A DNA stretch of 64,000 nucleotides from an uncultured beta proteobacterium. Its GTDB lineage: Bacteria; Pseudomonadota; Gammaproteobacteria; Burkholderiales; Burkholderiaceae_C. Made by a program: the position numbers and the translations under genes. The stretch's first letter is position 1, and every line of letters begins with the position of its first letter. Positions 1 to 8,213 of the stretch are shown here, piece by piece. The notes under the pieces are model-generated. The model was not told the origin of the DNA. It saw only the letters and a list, made by a program, of their open reading frames with translations, and did no database searches. Location of the stretch: contig CAJAES010000046.1 in assembly GCA_903938815.1 (NCBI GenBank), positions 53,517 through 117,516 of the forward strand, in the 5' to 3' direction.

Positions 1-1
1 G

Positions 2-1981
2 CTGATGTCCCTGGGGATGCGCGCGATGGCGGCGAACTACGCCGCGTTGCAGGTCACGGGCCACAACATCGCGAACGCCAGCGTGCAGGGCTACTCGCGC
101 CAGCGCGTCGAACTCGGCACCGCGCAAGGTCAGTTCAGCGGCGCCGGCTTCATCGGCAAGGGCTCGGATGTCCAGACCATCACGCGGGCGCACAACGCCT
201 TCCTGACGCGCGAGGCCATGACCGTCAAGGGCCTCGCGGCCAAGGACGAGGCGCGCCTGATGCAACTGCAGCGGCTCGAGACGGTGTTTCCCATGGGCGA
301 GCAGGGCGTGGGCCACTCGACGGTGCAGTTCCTGAACTCGATGAGCGACCTGGCCAGCCTGCCGGGTGACGCCTCGACCCGTCAGGTGGTGCTGGCGCGT
401 GCCCAGGAGCTGGCAGCGCGGTTTGCCGATGCGGGGGGCCAGATCGACCAGATGCAGCACCTGCTGCGCGAGGACCTGAAGACCACCGTTGCCAGCGTCA
501 ACGAGCTGACGAGCAACATCGCGGCCGTCAACCAGCAGATCGCGGCCGCCCGTGGCCTCGGCCAGCCGCCGAACGACCTGCTCGACGCGCGCGACCAGCT
601 GCTGTCGCGCCTGTCGTCGGAGATCGCCATCACCACCGTGATGGCCGAGGACGGCACCGTCGGCGTCTTCGCCGGTGGCGGCCAGCGACTGGTCCTGTCC
701 AACGACGCGCAGCCGCTGGTGGTGGTCAACAGCGCCGGCGACCCCTCCCGCGCCGCGCTGGCCGTGCTGGACAACGGCGTTCCGCTGAGGCTGGACGAGA
801 CGATGCTCGGCGCCGGGCGCATCGCCGGCCTGCTGCAGTTCCAGAACAAGGACCTGGTCGACGCGCAGCTGCTGCTCGGCCAGATGGCGGCCGCCGTGGG
901 CGGCGCCGTGAATGCACAGCAGAAGCTGGGCCTCACGCTGCACCAGCCCGCCGGGTCGGTGCCGGCACAGGACATGTTCGGCATCGGCCAGCCTCGCGCC
1001 CAGCCGATGGCGACGAATCAGAAGGATGCTGCCGGCAGGTATCTCGGTCAGGTGACCCTGACGATCACCCGCCCGTCGGAACTGCAGGCCAGCGAGTACG
1101 ACTTCCGCGCCGATCCGGCCAACCCCGGGTCGTGGCAGGTCACGCGCCTGTCGGACGGCGTTGTGCGTCGGGTCCAGGACGGCGACGAGATCGACGGATT
1201 CGTCATCGATGTCGGCACGCCACCGCCGTCGAGCACCGACAAGTTCCTGCTGCAGCCCGTGACGCGCGCCGCGGTGGACATGAGCGCACGCCTGACGGAC
1301 CCGCGCGACATCGCGGCATCGTCGCCGCTGACCGCCAACGTCGCCGCAGGCAACACCGGCACTGCCAGCATCGCGTCGCTCACCATCACCAGCGATCAGG
1401 TGAACCCGCAGCACTCGGCGAGCATCTCGTTCACGGACGCCAACGGAGCCTACAACTGGGAGCTTCGTGATCGGACGACCGGCGCGCTCGTCAACAGCGG
1501 CAGCGGTACGTGGAAGCCGGGCGACCCCCTTCCGAGCCCGCCGGACGCGGACATCAACGGCTTCTCGATGACCCTGACCGGCGTGCCGGCCAACGGCGAC
1601 CAGCTCAACGTGGTCATGACGACCAACACCACGACCAACAACGGCAACGCGCTCGCGCTGGCGGCCCTGCGCGACCAGGGCATCGTGGGCCAGATGCGCC
1701 AGCTCGACGGCTCGCTGAGCAAGGGGTCCACGGCGTCCGATGCCTATGCCTCTGCGATGGCGGACATCGGCGTCAGGGTGCAGGGCGCCGATGCCATCTC
1801 GCAGATCTCGACATCGCTGGCCATCCAGGCCGAGCAGACACGCAGTTCCGAGGTCGGGGTCAACCTCGACGAGGAAGCCGCCATGCTCATCCAGTACCAG
1901 CAGAGCTACCAGGCAGCCGCCAAGGTGCTGCAGATCGCGCAGTCGATCTTCGACACGCTGCTCAACGCCGCCGGCGCCTGA
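2..1981 (+). CDS. flgK: Flagellar hook-associated protein 1 (FlgK), 5' end cut by window edge
   Basis: FlgK forms the junction between the flagellar hook and the filament, outside the cell. The N-terminal block has the conserved TGHNIANASVQGYSRQ motif of hook/rod axial proteins. The C-terminus (IQYQQSYQAAAKVLQIAQSIFDTLL) is the matching coiled-coil end, so both D0 arms are present. The frame is open to base 2 and homologues carry a few residues before the first visible Met (codon 5), so the true start is probably just outside the window. About 659 residues are visible, longer than the ~550 of enteric FlgK; the extra length is in the middle (residues ~330-560, Gly/Asp/Thr-rich), the surface-exposed domains. 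flgL follows after 14 bases, as in the usual flgKL operon. Confidence 0.95.
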   Translation: MMSLGMRAMAANYAALQVTGHNIANASVQGYSRQRVELGTAQGQFSGAGFIGKGSDVQTITRAHNAFLTREAMTVKGLAAKDEARLMQLQRLETVFPMGEQGVGHSTVQFLNSMSDLASLPGDASTRQVVLARAQELAARFADAGGQIDQMQHLLREDLKTTVASVNELTSNIAAVNQQIAAARGLGQPPNDLLDARDQLLSRLSSEIAITTVMAEDGTVGVFAGGGQRLVLSNDAQPLVVVNSAGDPSRAALAVLDNGVPLRLDETMLGAGRIAGLLQFQNKDLVDAQLLLGQMAAAVGGAVNAQQKLGLTLHQPAGSVPAQDMFGIGQPRAQPMATNQKDAAGRYLGQVTLTITRPSELQASEYDFRADPANPGSWQVTRLSDGVVRRVQDGDEIDGFVIDVGTPPPSSTDKFLLQPVTRAAVDMSARLTDPRDIAASSPLTANVAAGNTGTASIASLTITSDQVNPQHSASISFTDANGAYNWELRDRTTGALVNSGSGTWKPGDPLPSPPDADINGFSMTLTGVPANGDQLNVVMTTNTTTNNGNALALAALRDQGIVGQMRQLDGSLSKGSTASDAYASAMADIGVRVQGADAISQISTSLAIQAEQTRSSEVGVNLDEEAAMLIQYQQSYQAAAKVLQIAQSIFDTLLNAAGA

Positions 1982-1995
1982 GGAAGGAATCCGAA

Positions 1996-2931
1996 ATGAT
2001 CATGCGCATCGCGACCCAGAACACCTTCGACCGCGGGCTGTCGACGCTGCAGAAACGCCAGGGCGACATGGCGGAGATGCAGGAGAAGCTGACCAGCGGC
2101 AAGCGCGTGGCCCGGGCCAGCGACGACCCTGCGGCCGCTGCGCGGGCAGAGCGCGCGATGGTGGCCGATCTCCGCGCCAAGGCCGACCAGCGCTCCCTCG
2201 ATGCCAGCCGCAACGCGATCCTCCAGGCCGAATCGGCCCTGGGCGACAGCGGCGAACTGCTTCAGCAGGCGCGCGAGTTCATGCTGTCCGCGGGCAACGC
2301 TTCGTACACCGATATCGAGCGCGACGGTCTCTCGAAGGCGATCAGCGGCCTGCGCAGCCAGTTGCTGTCCATCGCCAACCGCGGCGACGGCGCGGGCTCC
2401 TATCTGTTCGGTGGCCAGGGCGCGTCTCAGCCGCCGTTCATCGACACGCCTTCGGGTGTGCAATTTCGCGGTGACTCCGGTGCGAGCGTGACAGCCGGCT
2501 CGCAGCCGCTTCCACTCACTGTGGACGGCGGCAGCACCTGGCTGCAGGCCCCCGACCCGGACACCGCTGCCAACACTCTATCCATCTTCAATGTGCTGGA
2601 CCGGCTCGTCACGGAGCTCGCGACGCCCAACCGCACCAACGAGCAGATCACGCAGGGCGTGGCCGAGGGCGTGAAGGACCTGGATGCGGTGTCGAACCAC
2701 CTGCTGTCCGCGCGCTCCTACCTGGGCGAGACGCTCAACCGCACCGACGCGGTGGAGGTGCGCATCTCCCAGCAGGCGCTGATGGCTGCGGCCGAGCGCT
2801 CGGCCGCGGAGGATCTGGACATGGTGGAGGCCGTGTCGGATTTCCAGAGTCAGCAAACCGGATACGATGCTGCGCTGAAGGCGTATTCCATGGTCCAGCG
2901 CCTGTCGCTGTTCGATTACATCAGCGGCTGA
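1996..2931 (+). CDS. flgL: Flagellar hook-associated protein 3 (FlgL)
   Basis: FlgL is the second hook-filament junction protein. The 311-residue product starts MIMRIATQNTFDRGLSTLQKRQ and has the flagellin-like N-terminal helix with KLTSGKRVARASDDPAAAARA, the signature of the FlgL/flagellin family. The C-terminal helix (DFQSQQTGYDAALKAYSMVQRLSLFDYI) closes the D0 domain. The start at 1996 is chosen because AGGAAGG lies 8-14 bases upstream and the family homology begins here; the frame stays open further upstream inside flgK but that is not coding. It lies 14 bases after flgK and is surely co-transcribed with it. Confidence 0.95.
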   Translation: MIMRIATQNTFDRGLSTLQKRQGDMAEMQEKLTSGKRVARASDDPAAAARAERAMVADLRAKADQRSLDASRNAILQAESALGDSGELLQQAREFMLSAGNASYTDIERDGLSKAISGLRSQLLSIANRGDGAGSYLFGGQGASQPPFIDTPSGVQFRGDSGASVTAGSQPLPLTVDGGSTWLQAPDPDTAANTLSIFNVLDRLVTELATPNRTNEQITQGVAEGVKDLDAVSNHLLSARSYLGETLNRTDAVEVRISQQALMAAAERSAAEDLDMVEAVSDFQSQQTGYDAALKAYSMVQRLSLFDYISG

Positions 2932-2950
2932 GTCCACGCGCCCACCCCTC

Positions 2951-4237
2951 ATGTCAGATCACCCGATCCTCGGCCAACTCGTCCTGGGCTACAGCCCGAT
3001 GATCACCCGCGAACGTGTAGCGATCGCGACCCGGGTGACCGTGTTCCCCGAACGGCGCGATGCCGCACCCGACCCGCAGGCCCTGTTGCGGGCCCTGATG
3101 ACGGTGTGGCCCGACCCCGGCAGCGAGGACGCCATCTCGCTCACGTTGCGGCCGCTCGTGCCGGGCGGCGGCGCTGCAGCCGCGCCTTCGGCCATGGCTC
3201 TTGCGCCGACCAAGGCCACCCCGCTGTCACTGAACATCGCGTCCGAACCCTGGCTGCGCGCGATGCTCGCCGCCAGGCCTCCCGCCCACGTCATGCTGGA
3301 GATTCCCGCCTTCATGGTCACGGACCCTGCGCACGGGCCCGCCATCCACGCGCTGCACGAGGCAGGCAGTGTCCTGATCGTCAAGGGCCGCCCGGTCGGT
3401 GAGTTGCCGCGCGACCTGCTCCCGTGTTTTCGCTACTCGCTCATCGACGCAGGCGAGGACCGCCGGCAGAACGCCGCGGTGCCCGATGGCGCGGTGCGCA
3501 GCATCTCGCACATCCAGGTGGGGGTGCGCACGCGGGCCGAGCTCGATGCAGCGTTCACGCGCGGCGCGGTGGCCGTGCTGGGCTGGCCGCTCGAGGATGA
3601 ACTCGCCGCTGCCGGCTCCAAGACCGCCGGTGCCGATATCGCGGTGGTCACGGAACTCATCAAGCGCGTCGACCAGGAAGAGCCGATAGAGCGCCTGGAG
3701 GCCGTCCTGAAGAACGACCCCCAGCTCGCCTTCCGGCTCATCCGCTACCTGAACTCCGCTGCTTTCGGGCTGTCGGTCGAGGTGTCCTCGTTCCAGCACG
3801 CCATGATGATGCTGGGCTATCAGAAGCTCAAGCGCTGGCTGGCGCTGCTGCTGGTTTCGGCCAGCAAGGACCCCGCGATGAAGCCCGCGATGTTCGCGGC
3901 CGTCCGGCGCGGCCTGCTGATGGAAGAACTCGTCCGGGCCACCTCGGACGCTGAAATGCGCGGCGAGATGTTCATCTGCGGCGTCTTCTCACTGCTCGAC
4001 CGCATGCTCGGGCAGCCCTTCGCGGAGTTGTTCCAGAGCGTGCCGGTGCCGGAGCGCGTGCATCAGGCCCTGGTGGACGGGGGCGGGCCATACCACCCCT
4101 ATCTGGTGCTGGCGCAGGCACTCGAGCAAGGCGTTCGCAGCGACATCCGCGATGCCGCCGACCAGAGTTTCCTCGGCCTGGCCGAAGTGAACACGGCCCT
4201 GCTGCGCGCATTGGCCGCGGCGCAGGAGCTGGACTGA
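2951..4237 (+). CDS. HDOD-domain signalling protein with degenerate EAL-like N-terminus (YuxH type)
   Basis: A 428-residue protein. The C-terminal half (from about residue 230, IAVVTELIKRVDQEEP, through NDPQLAFRLIRYLNSAAFGL and MMMLGYQKLKRWLALLLV) is an HDOD domain, a catalytically dead HD relative used for signal transduction. The N-terminal ~200 residues resemble the EAL-like part of YuxH-type proteins, but I see no intact EAL catalytic motif, so c-di-GMP hydrolysis is not expected. An Ala/Pro-rich stretch sits near residues 70-85. It begins 19 bases after flgL, and its stop overlaps the likely start of the next kinase gene (CTGA at 4234-4237), so these genes are probably co-transcribed. 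A role in motility or c-di-GMP signalling is inferred from position and domain type only. Confidence 0.8.
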   Translation: MSDHPILGQLVLGYSPMITRERVAIATRVTVFPERRDAAPDPQALLRALMTVWPDPGSEDAISLTLRPLVPGGGAAAAPSAMALAPTKATPLSLNIASEPWLRAMLAARPPAHVMLEIPAFMVTDPAHGPAIHALHEAGSVLIVKGRPVGELPRDLLPCFRYSLIDAGEDRRQNAAVPDGAVRSISHIQVGVRTRAELDAAFTRGAVAVLGWPLEDELAAAGSKTAGADIAVVTELIKRVDQEEPIERLEAVLKNDPQLAFRLIRYLNSAAFGLSVEVSSFQHAMMMLGYQKLKRWLALLLVSASKDPAMKPAMFAAVRRGLLMEELVRATSDAEMRGEMFICGVFSLLDRMLGQPFAELFQSVPVPERVHQALVDGGGPYHPYLVLAQALEQGVRSDIRDAADQSFLGLAEVNTALLRALAAAQELD

Positions 4238-7200
4238 ACAGGTCTGGCGAGCCAACCACCACCGAGGCGCTCTCAGACGGCGCCCGAGCTCTGCTGCGCC
4301 TGCTCTGGGCGGCCCCTTACCCGGCTCTCCTGCATGACGCCAGGTGGCGCATCGTCGACGTCAATGACGCATTCGTGCAGTTCAGCGGGTTCCGCCGCGA
4401 TTCCCTGATCGGCTGCGACCCCGTTTCGCTGTTGCCGGTGGATGACCAGTCGGCGGAACTCGAAGGCCGCAGCGCCTGGGAGCCGGCTCTCGCCACCGGC
4501 CCGTTGCCGCTGTCGGACCGGCGCCTGCGCGACGCGGCCGGCCACGAACGCTGGTACCGCCAGACCCTGATGCCGCTCGGCGAGCACGGGCTCGTCGTCG
4601 GCGTCCTGCAGGACACCACGGCCGAACACGCCGCCCGCGCCCAGGCCGAGCGGTCTCTGACCGAACTCGCGCAGTGGTTCGACCTCAGCCCTGCGGGCAT
4701 GCTGGTGTTCGACGAAGCCGGGCTCATCGTGCGCTCCAACCGGGCATTCGAGGCGCAGGTCGGCCAGGTGCCGGTCCTGCTGTCCGACGCGGGGCCTGAT
4801 CTGCAGGCCCTGCTTGCCTGGCAGGACAACGCGCCGCTCCCCGCCCTGCAGCCTGGCTCGCAGCCGCTGGAGTGCCAGGCCCTGGTGTCGACGCCCGAGG
4901 GACGCCGCCGCCTGTCGGCGCGGGTCTCCGCGTTCGCGACCGAGCAGGGTCAGCGGCGCTACATGGCCGTGGTGGAAGACCGCAGCGCCGAAGAGGAGCG
5001 CGATCTCGCCCAGTTGGAGATCGGTGCCCTGATGGACACAGCCGGCCTCTTCGTCGCAACCTACGACAGCGCGCGCGGCTGGCTTCGCTCGCCGGGCTCG
5101 GAGCGCGGCGCCTCGGCGCCTTCGTCGAGTTCTGCGCTGCAGGGCATCGCCCGAGACATCGTCGCCCCCGATTCCCTGCCGGAGTACGAGCGGCTGCAGG
5201 GTGCGCTGCGCGGCGGCCAGCGCGTCGAAGTGCGCTACGCCGTGAATCATCCGGAACTCGGCCAGCGCTGGTTGCTCACGCGCGTGGAGCCGGGCGCTCT
5301 GGCAGGCGGCCGACGTGCCACGTCGGTCGTGACGCTGGACGTCACCGATCGCGAACGCGCGCAGCGCCGCAACGAACAGCTCCTGCGTGAGCTCGGCACC
5401 ATCCTCGATGGCTCCACGGCCGGCATCGCCTACCTGCGCGGCGGTGTGCTGGTGCGCAGCAACCACCGCTTCGAGCGCATGCTGGACCTCCCGGCCGGTG
5501 CCGGGACCGGGGCCACGCTCGAGGCTCTGTTCGCGGTATCGCCCCACAGCCTGCCAGTGGCCCGCGCCGCGCACGCCGCCATGGCCGCCGGCCAGGATTT
5601 CGACGCCGAGCTTCAGTTCGAGATGCCGCGCGACGGCCTGCGCTGGTACACGCTGTCGTTGCGGCCGGCGCCGTCGAGCGCCGCAGAAGCCGTGGCCGTG
5701 CTGAGCGACATCACCCGGCTCAAGGCTCAGCAGGCGCAACTGGAGACCCTGCTGCGGGAGCGCGAGCTGATGTTCAGCCTGTCCGAGGTGGGCATCGTCT
5801 GGCAGCGCGGCGCACGCATCGAGCGCGCCAACCAGGCGATGGCCGGGCTGACCGGCTGGTCGGCGCCCGAGCTGACCGCGCTGGACGCCGCCGAGCTCTA
5901 TGGCACCGCCCGCGAGTGCGTCGACTTCGAGGCTGCCATGGCCGCCGGCCTGCAGCGCGAAGGCCGTTTCGCCGGCGAGCGCCGCCTGCGCCGACGCGAC
6001 GGCAGCCAGCGCTGGGTGCAGGTGGCCGCGCGCCCCGTGGCGCCGGAGGATCCGTCCCAGGGCGTCGTGTGCTCCTTCGTCGACGTGGACGAGCGCCATC
6101 GCGCGCGCGAATCCCTTCTGCGCCAGGCCGAGCGCACCCGCGCCATCCTCGACAGCGTGCTGGTGGGCATCGTCACCGTGTCCGATGGCGGCATCGAATG
6201 GATGAACCGCTCGGCGCGTCGGATGTTCGGCGGCGAGCTGGCCGACTTCGTCGGCGAGCCGATCCACATCGTCGCCACACCCGAGGCCGACCACCCCCTG
6301 CGTCGCACCGACTACGTGCAGCGCCTGACGGAAGGTCAGTCGGAGACCTTCGAGTGCCGGCTGCGCGGCCGCGACGGCCGGGAGTTCTGGGTCGTGGGCA
6401 ACGCGGTCCTGACGGCCCGCGAATCCACCGGGCCGCAGCTGACCTTTGCCCTGCTGGACATCGAGCGCCGGCGCCAGGCCGAGGTGAGCATCGCCCGTGC
6501 GCAGGCCTCCCTGCAGCGGGTCATCGAGACCGCGCCGCTGGCCATCGCCCTGCTCGACGGCGCCACCCGCGAAGTGCTGCAGGCCAACCAGACAGCCGCC
6601 GATTTCCTGTCGGCGCCTCCGGCGGGGTTGTCGGAGACGCTCGACGCCGCGCCACTGCGCAGCGAGCTGACCCAGCGGCTGCCGGCCGGTGCGGGCGCCG
6701 AACCCGGTGCCGATTCCGGCGTCGAATCACGCGCGGACATGCCCGAGCGCCTGTGGGACACGCGCGTCGTCACGTTGCCGGACGCCGCGGGTGGCCCGCC
6801 GCAGCTGCTGATCGTCGCCAGCGACGTGACCGAGCAGCGAGCCGCCGACCAGGCGCGGCTGCAGGCCGCCATCGCCCAGCGCGAGGTGCTGGTCAAGGAA
6901 GTGCATCACCGCATCAAGAACAACCTGCAGGGCGTGGCCGGTCTGCTTCAGCAGTACGCGGCCCGCCATCCGGAGGTCGCCGGCGCGCTCGGGGAAGCCG
7001 TATCGCAGGTGCAGGCCATCGCGCAGGTCTATGGCCTGCAGGTCGGCACCGGCGGCCCGCTGCGGATGTCCCGCGTGGTCGAGGCCATCGCGCAATCGGT
7101 GCAGCGCACGTTCGGCCGCACCATCGTGTTCGAGGCCGGCCCGGGCTCCGGGGTGTTCCTGCTGCCCGAGGCCGAATCGATCCCCATCGCATTGGTGATC

Positions 7201-7512
7201 AACGAGTTGCTCACCAATGCGGTCAAGCACGGCCGTGGCGACATGGTGCACTGCGCACTTGCGGCTGCCGGTGACGCCGCCTGCCTGGAAATACGCCATC
7301 CCGGCGCATTGCCGGAGGGTTTCGATCTGGCGCGATTCCCGGGCGGTGTGTCCGGCCTGGGCCTGGTGCGCGCCTTGCTGCCCCGGCGCAGCGCGACGCT
7401 CTCGCTGCAGCAGGCCGATGCCGACGTGCTGACCCGCGTGATGCTGCACCCCCCCAGTGTGCGGGTCGACGACTCAGCGACAATGCCGGCCGGGGAGAAG
7501 GCCGAAACATGA
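4234..7512 (+). CDS. Soluble multi-PAS sensor histidine kinase, HisKA_2 class
   Basis: A sensor kinase of about 1092 residues with no evident transmembrane segment, so probably cytoplasmic. Roughly seven PAS-like modules follow one another (near residues 25-130, 150-260, 265-385, 390-500, 510-630, 637-755, 762-875). Then come a HisKA_2 dimerisation domain with the phospho-acceptor box EVHHRIKNNLQ (His891/892) and a C-terminal HATPase (N-box INELLTNAVKHG). The first ATG/GTG/TTG in frame is GTG 4375, but homology to a first PAS domain starts well before it. I therefore place the start at CTG 4234, which overlaps the previous stop and has AGGAG five bases upstream; GTG 4375 is the fallback. The gene overlaps the ANTAR response regulator by ATGA, so the two form a kinase-regulator pair of the EutW/EutV type. 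Confidence 0.85.
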   Translation: MNRSGEPTTTEALSDGARALLRLLWAAPYPALLHDARWRIVDVNDAFVQFSGFRRDSLIGCDPVSLLPVDDQSAELEGRSAWEPALATGPLPLSDRRLRDAAGHERWYRQTLMPLGEHGLVVGVLQDTTAEHAARAQAERSLTELAQWFDLSPAGMLVFDEAGLIVRSNRAFEAQVGQVPVLLSDAGPDLQALLAWQDNAPLPALQPGSQPLECQALVSTPEGRRRLSARVSAFATEQGQRRYMAVVEDRSAEEERDLAQLEIGALMDTAGLFVATYDSARGWLRSPGSERGASAPSSSSALQGIARDIVAPDSLPEYERLQGALRGGQRVEVRYAVNHPELGQRWLLTRVEPGALAGGRRATSVVTLDVTDRERAQRRNEQLLRELGTILDGSTAGIAYLRGGVLVRSNHRFERMLDLPAGAGTGATLEALFAVSPHSLPVARAAHAAMAAGQDFDAELQFEMPRDGLRWYTLSLRPAPSSAAEAVAVLSDITRLKAQQAQLETLLRERELMFSLSEVGIVWQRGARIERANQAMAGLTGWSAPELTALDAAELYGTARECVDFEAAMAAGLQREGRFAGERRLRRRDGSQRWVQVAARPVAPEDPSQGVVCSFVDVDERHRARESLLRQAERTRAILDSVLVGIVTVSDGGIEWMNRSARRMFGGELADFVGEPIHIVATPEADHPLRRTDYVQRLTEGQSETFECRLRGRDGREFWVVGNAVLTARESTGPQLTFALLDIERRRQAEVSIARAQASLQRVIETAPLAIALLDGATREVLQANQTAADFLSAPPAGLSETLDAAPLRSELTQRLPAGAGAEPGADSGVESRADMPERLWDTRVVTLPDAAGGPPQLLIVASDVTEQRAADQARLQAAIAQREVLVKEVHHRIKNNLQGVAGLLQQYAARHPEVAGALGEAVSQVQAIAQVYGLQVGTGGPLRMSRVVEAIAQSVQRTFGRTIVFEAGPGSGVFLLPEAESIPIALVINELLTNAVKHGRGDMVHCALAAAGDAACLEIRHPGALPEGFDLARFPGGVSGLGLVRALLPRRSATLSLQQADADVLTRVMLHPPSVRVDDSATMPAGEKAET

Positions 7513-8213
7513 CAACCAAGGGCAGGATCCTGGTGGTGGACGATGACAGGCTGGTGCTGGCCACCGTCACGCACGGCCTGGCGCAGGCGGGCTACGAGGT
7601 GATCGACGCCGACAACGGTGACGACGCGATCCTGCTGGCCAGGCAGCAGCGGCCCGAACTCGCCCTGCTCGACATCCGCATGGAGGGCAAGACCGGGTTC
7701 GACGTGGCGGAGTACCTGCGGGACGTCGTGCACGTGCCATTCATGTTCCTGTCCGCGTTCGCCGATGCCGACACCCGTGCCAAGGTGGAATCCCTCGGCG
7801 CCATGGCCTACCTCGTGAAGCCACTGGACGTCGGGCAGATCGTGCCGACGGTGGATCAGGTCTTTGCCCGGCTGCGAGGCAGCGTTGCGCCCGCCGAGGC
7901 CGCGTTCGCTGCGGCGGACCCTGCAGCGCCTGCGGTGCCCGTACCTGCGCCGGCCGGGGCTCCGACGCCTGCCCAATCCGCAACGCCTGCCACTCTTGCT
8001 GTGCAGGCCTCACGTGCGGCAATGCCTCCTGCCGTCGACGAACTGGTTCCCGTTGCGGTGGGCATCCTGATGCACCGCTACTCCCTGAACCGTCGCCAGG
8101 CCTCCGACCGGCTGCACCAGCAGGCCGCCGAGAAGGGGCTCACACCCATGGCCCAGGCCGCGCGACTGATCGATGCCGTCGAGGAACTGGCGGGCCCTAG
8201 TCCCGCAGCGTGA
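7509..8213 (+). CDS. Response regulator with ANTAR RNA-binding output domain
   Basis: A 234-residue regulator. Residues 1-125 are a receiver domain with VVDDD near residues 9-13, phospho-acceptor Asp55 (LLDIRM) and Lys104 (LVKPLD). An Ala/Pro-rich linker (about 130-175) leads to a C-terminal ANTAR domain (about 178-230, AVGILMHRYSLNRRQASDRLHQQA). ANTAR domains bind paired hexaloop hairpins in nascent mRNA and prevent transcription termination; dimerisation follows phosphorylation. The ATGA overlap with the upstream HisKA_2 kinase identifies its cognate partner. The 3' end overlaps the convergent histidine kinase gene by 17 bases. The RNA target is not evident in this window. Confidence 0.9.
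   Translation: MTTKGRILVVDDDRLVLATVTHGLAQAGYEVIDADNGDDAILLARQQRPELALLDIRMEGKTGFDVAEYLRDVVHVPFMFLSAFADADTRAKVESLGAMAYLVKPLDVGQIVPTVDQVFARLRGSVAPAEAAFAAADPAAPAVPVPAPAGAPTPAQSATPATLAVQASRAAMPPAVDELVPVAVGILMHRYSLNRRQASDRLHQQAAEKGLTPMAQAARLIDAVEELAGPSPAA

Noticed and set aside
1510..1995. Extended N-terminus for FlgL running back into flgK
   Set aside because: FlgL homology starts at 1996, where a strong ribosome binding site is placed; the extension is Arg/Gly-rich noise.
4273..6294. A 673-codon open frame antisense to the multi-PAS kinase gene
   Set aside because: High-GC antisense shadow: composition dominated by His/Arg/Gln/Ala, no domain, and the sense strand encodes clear PAS motifs.
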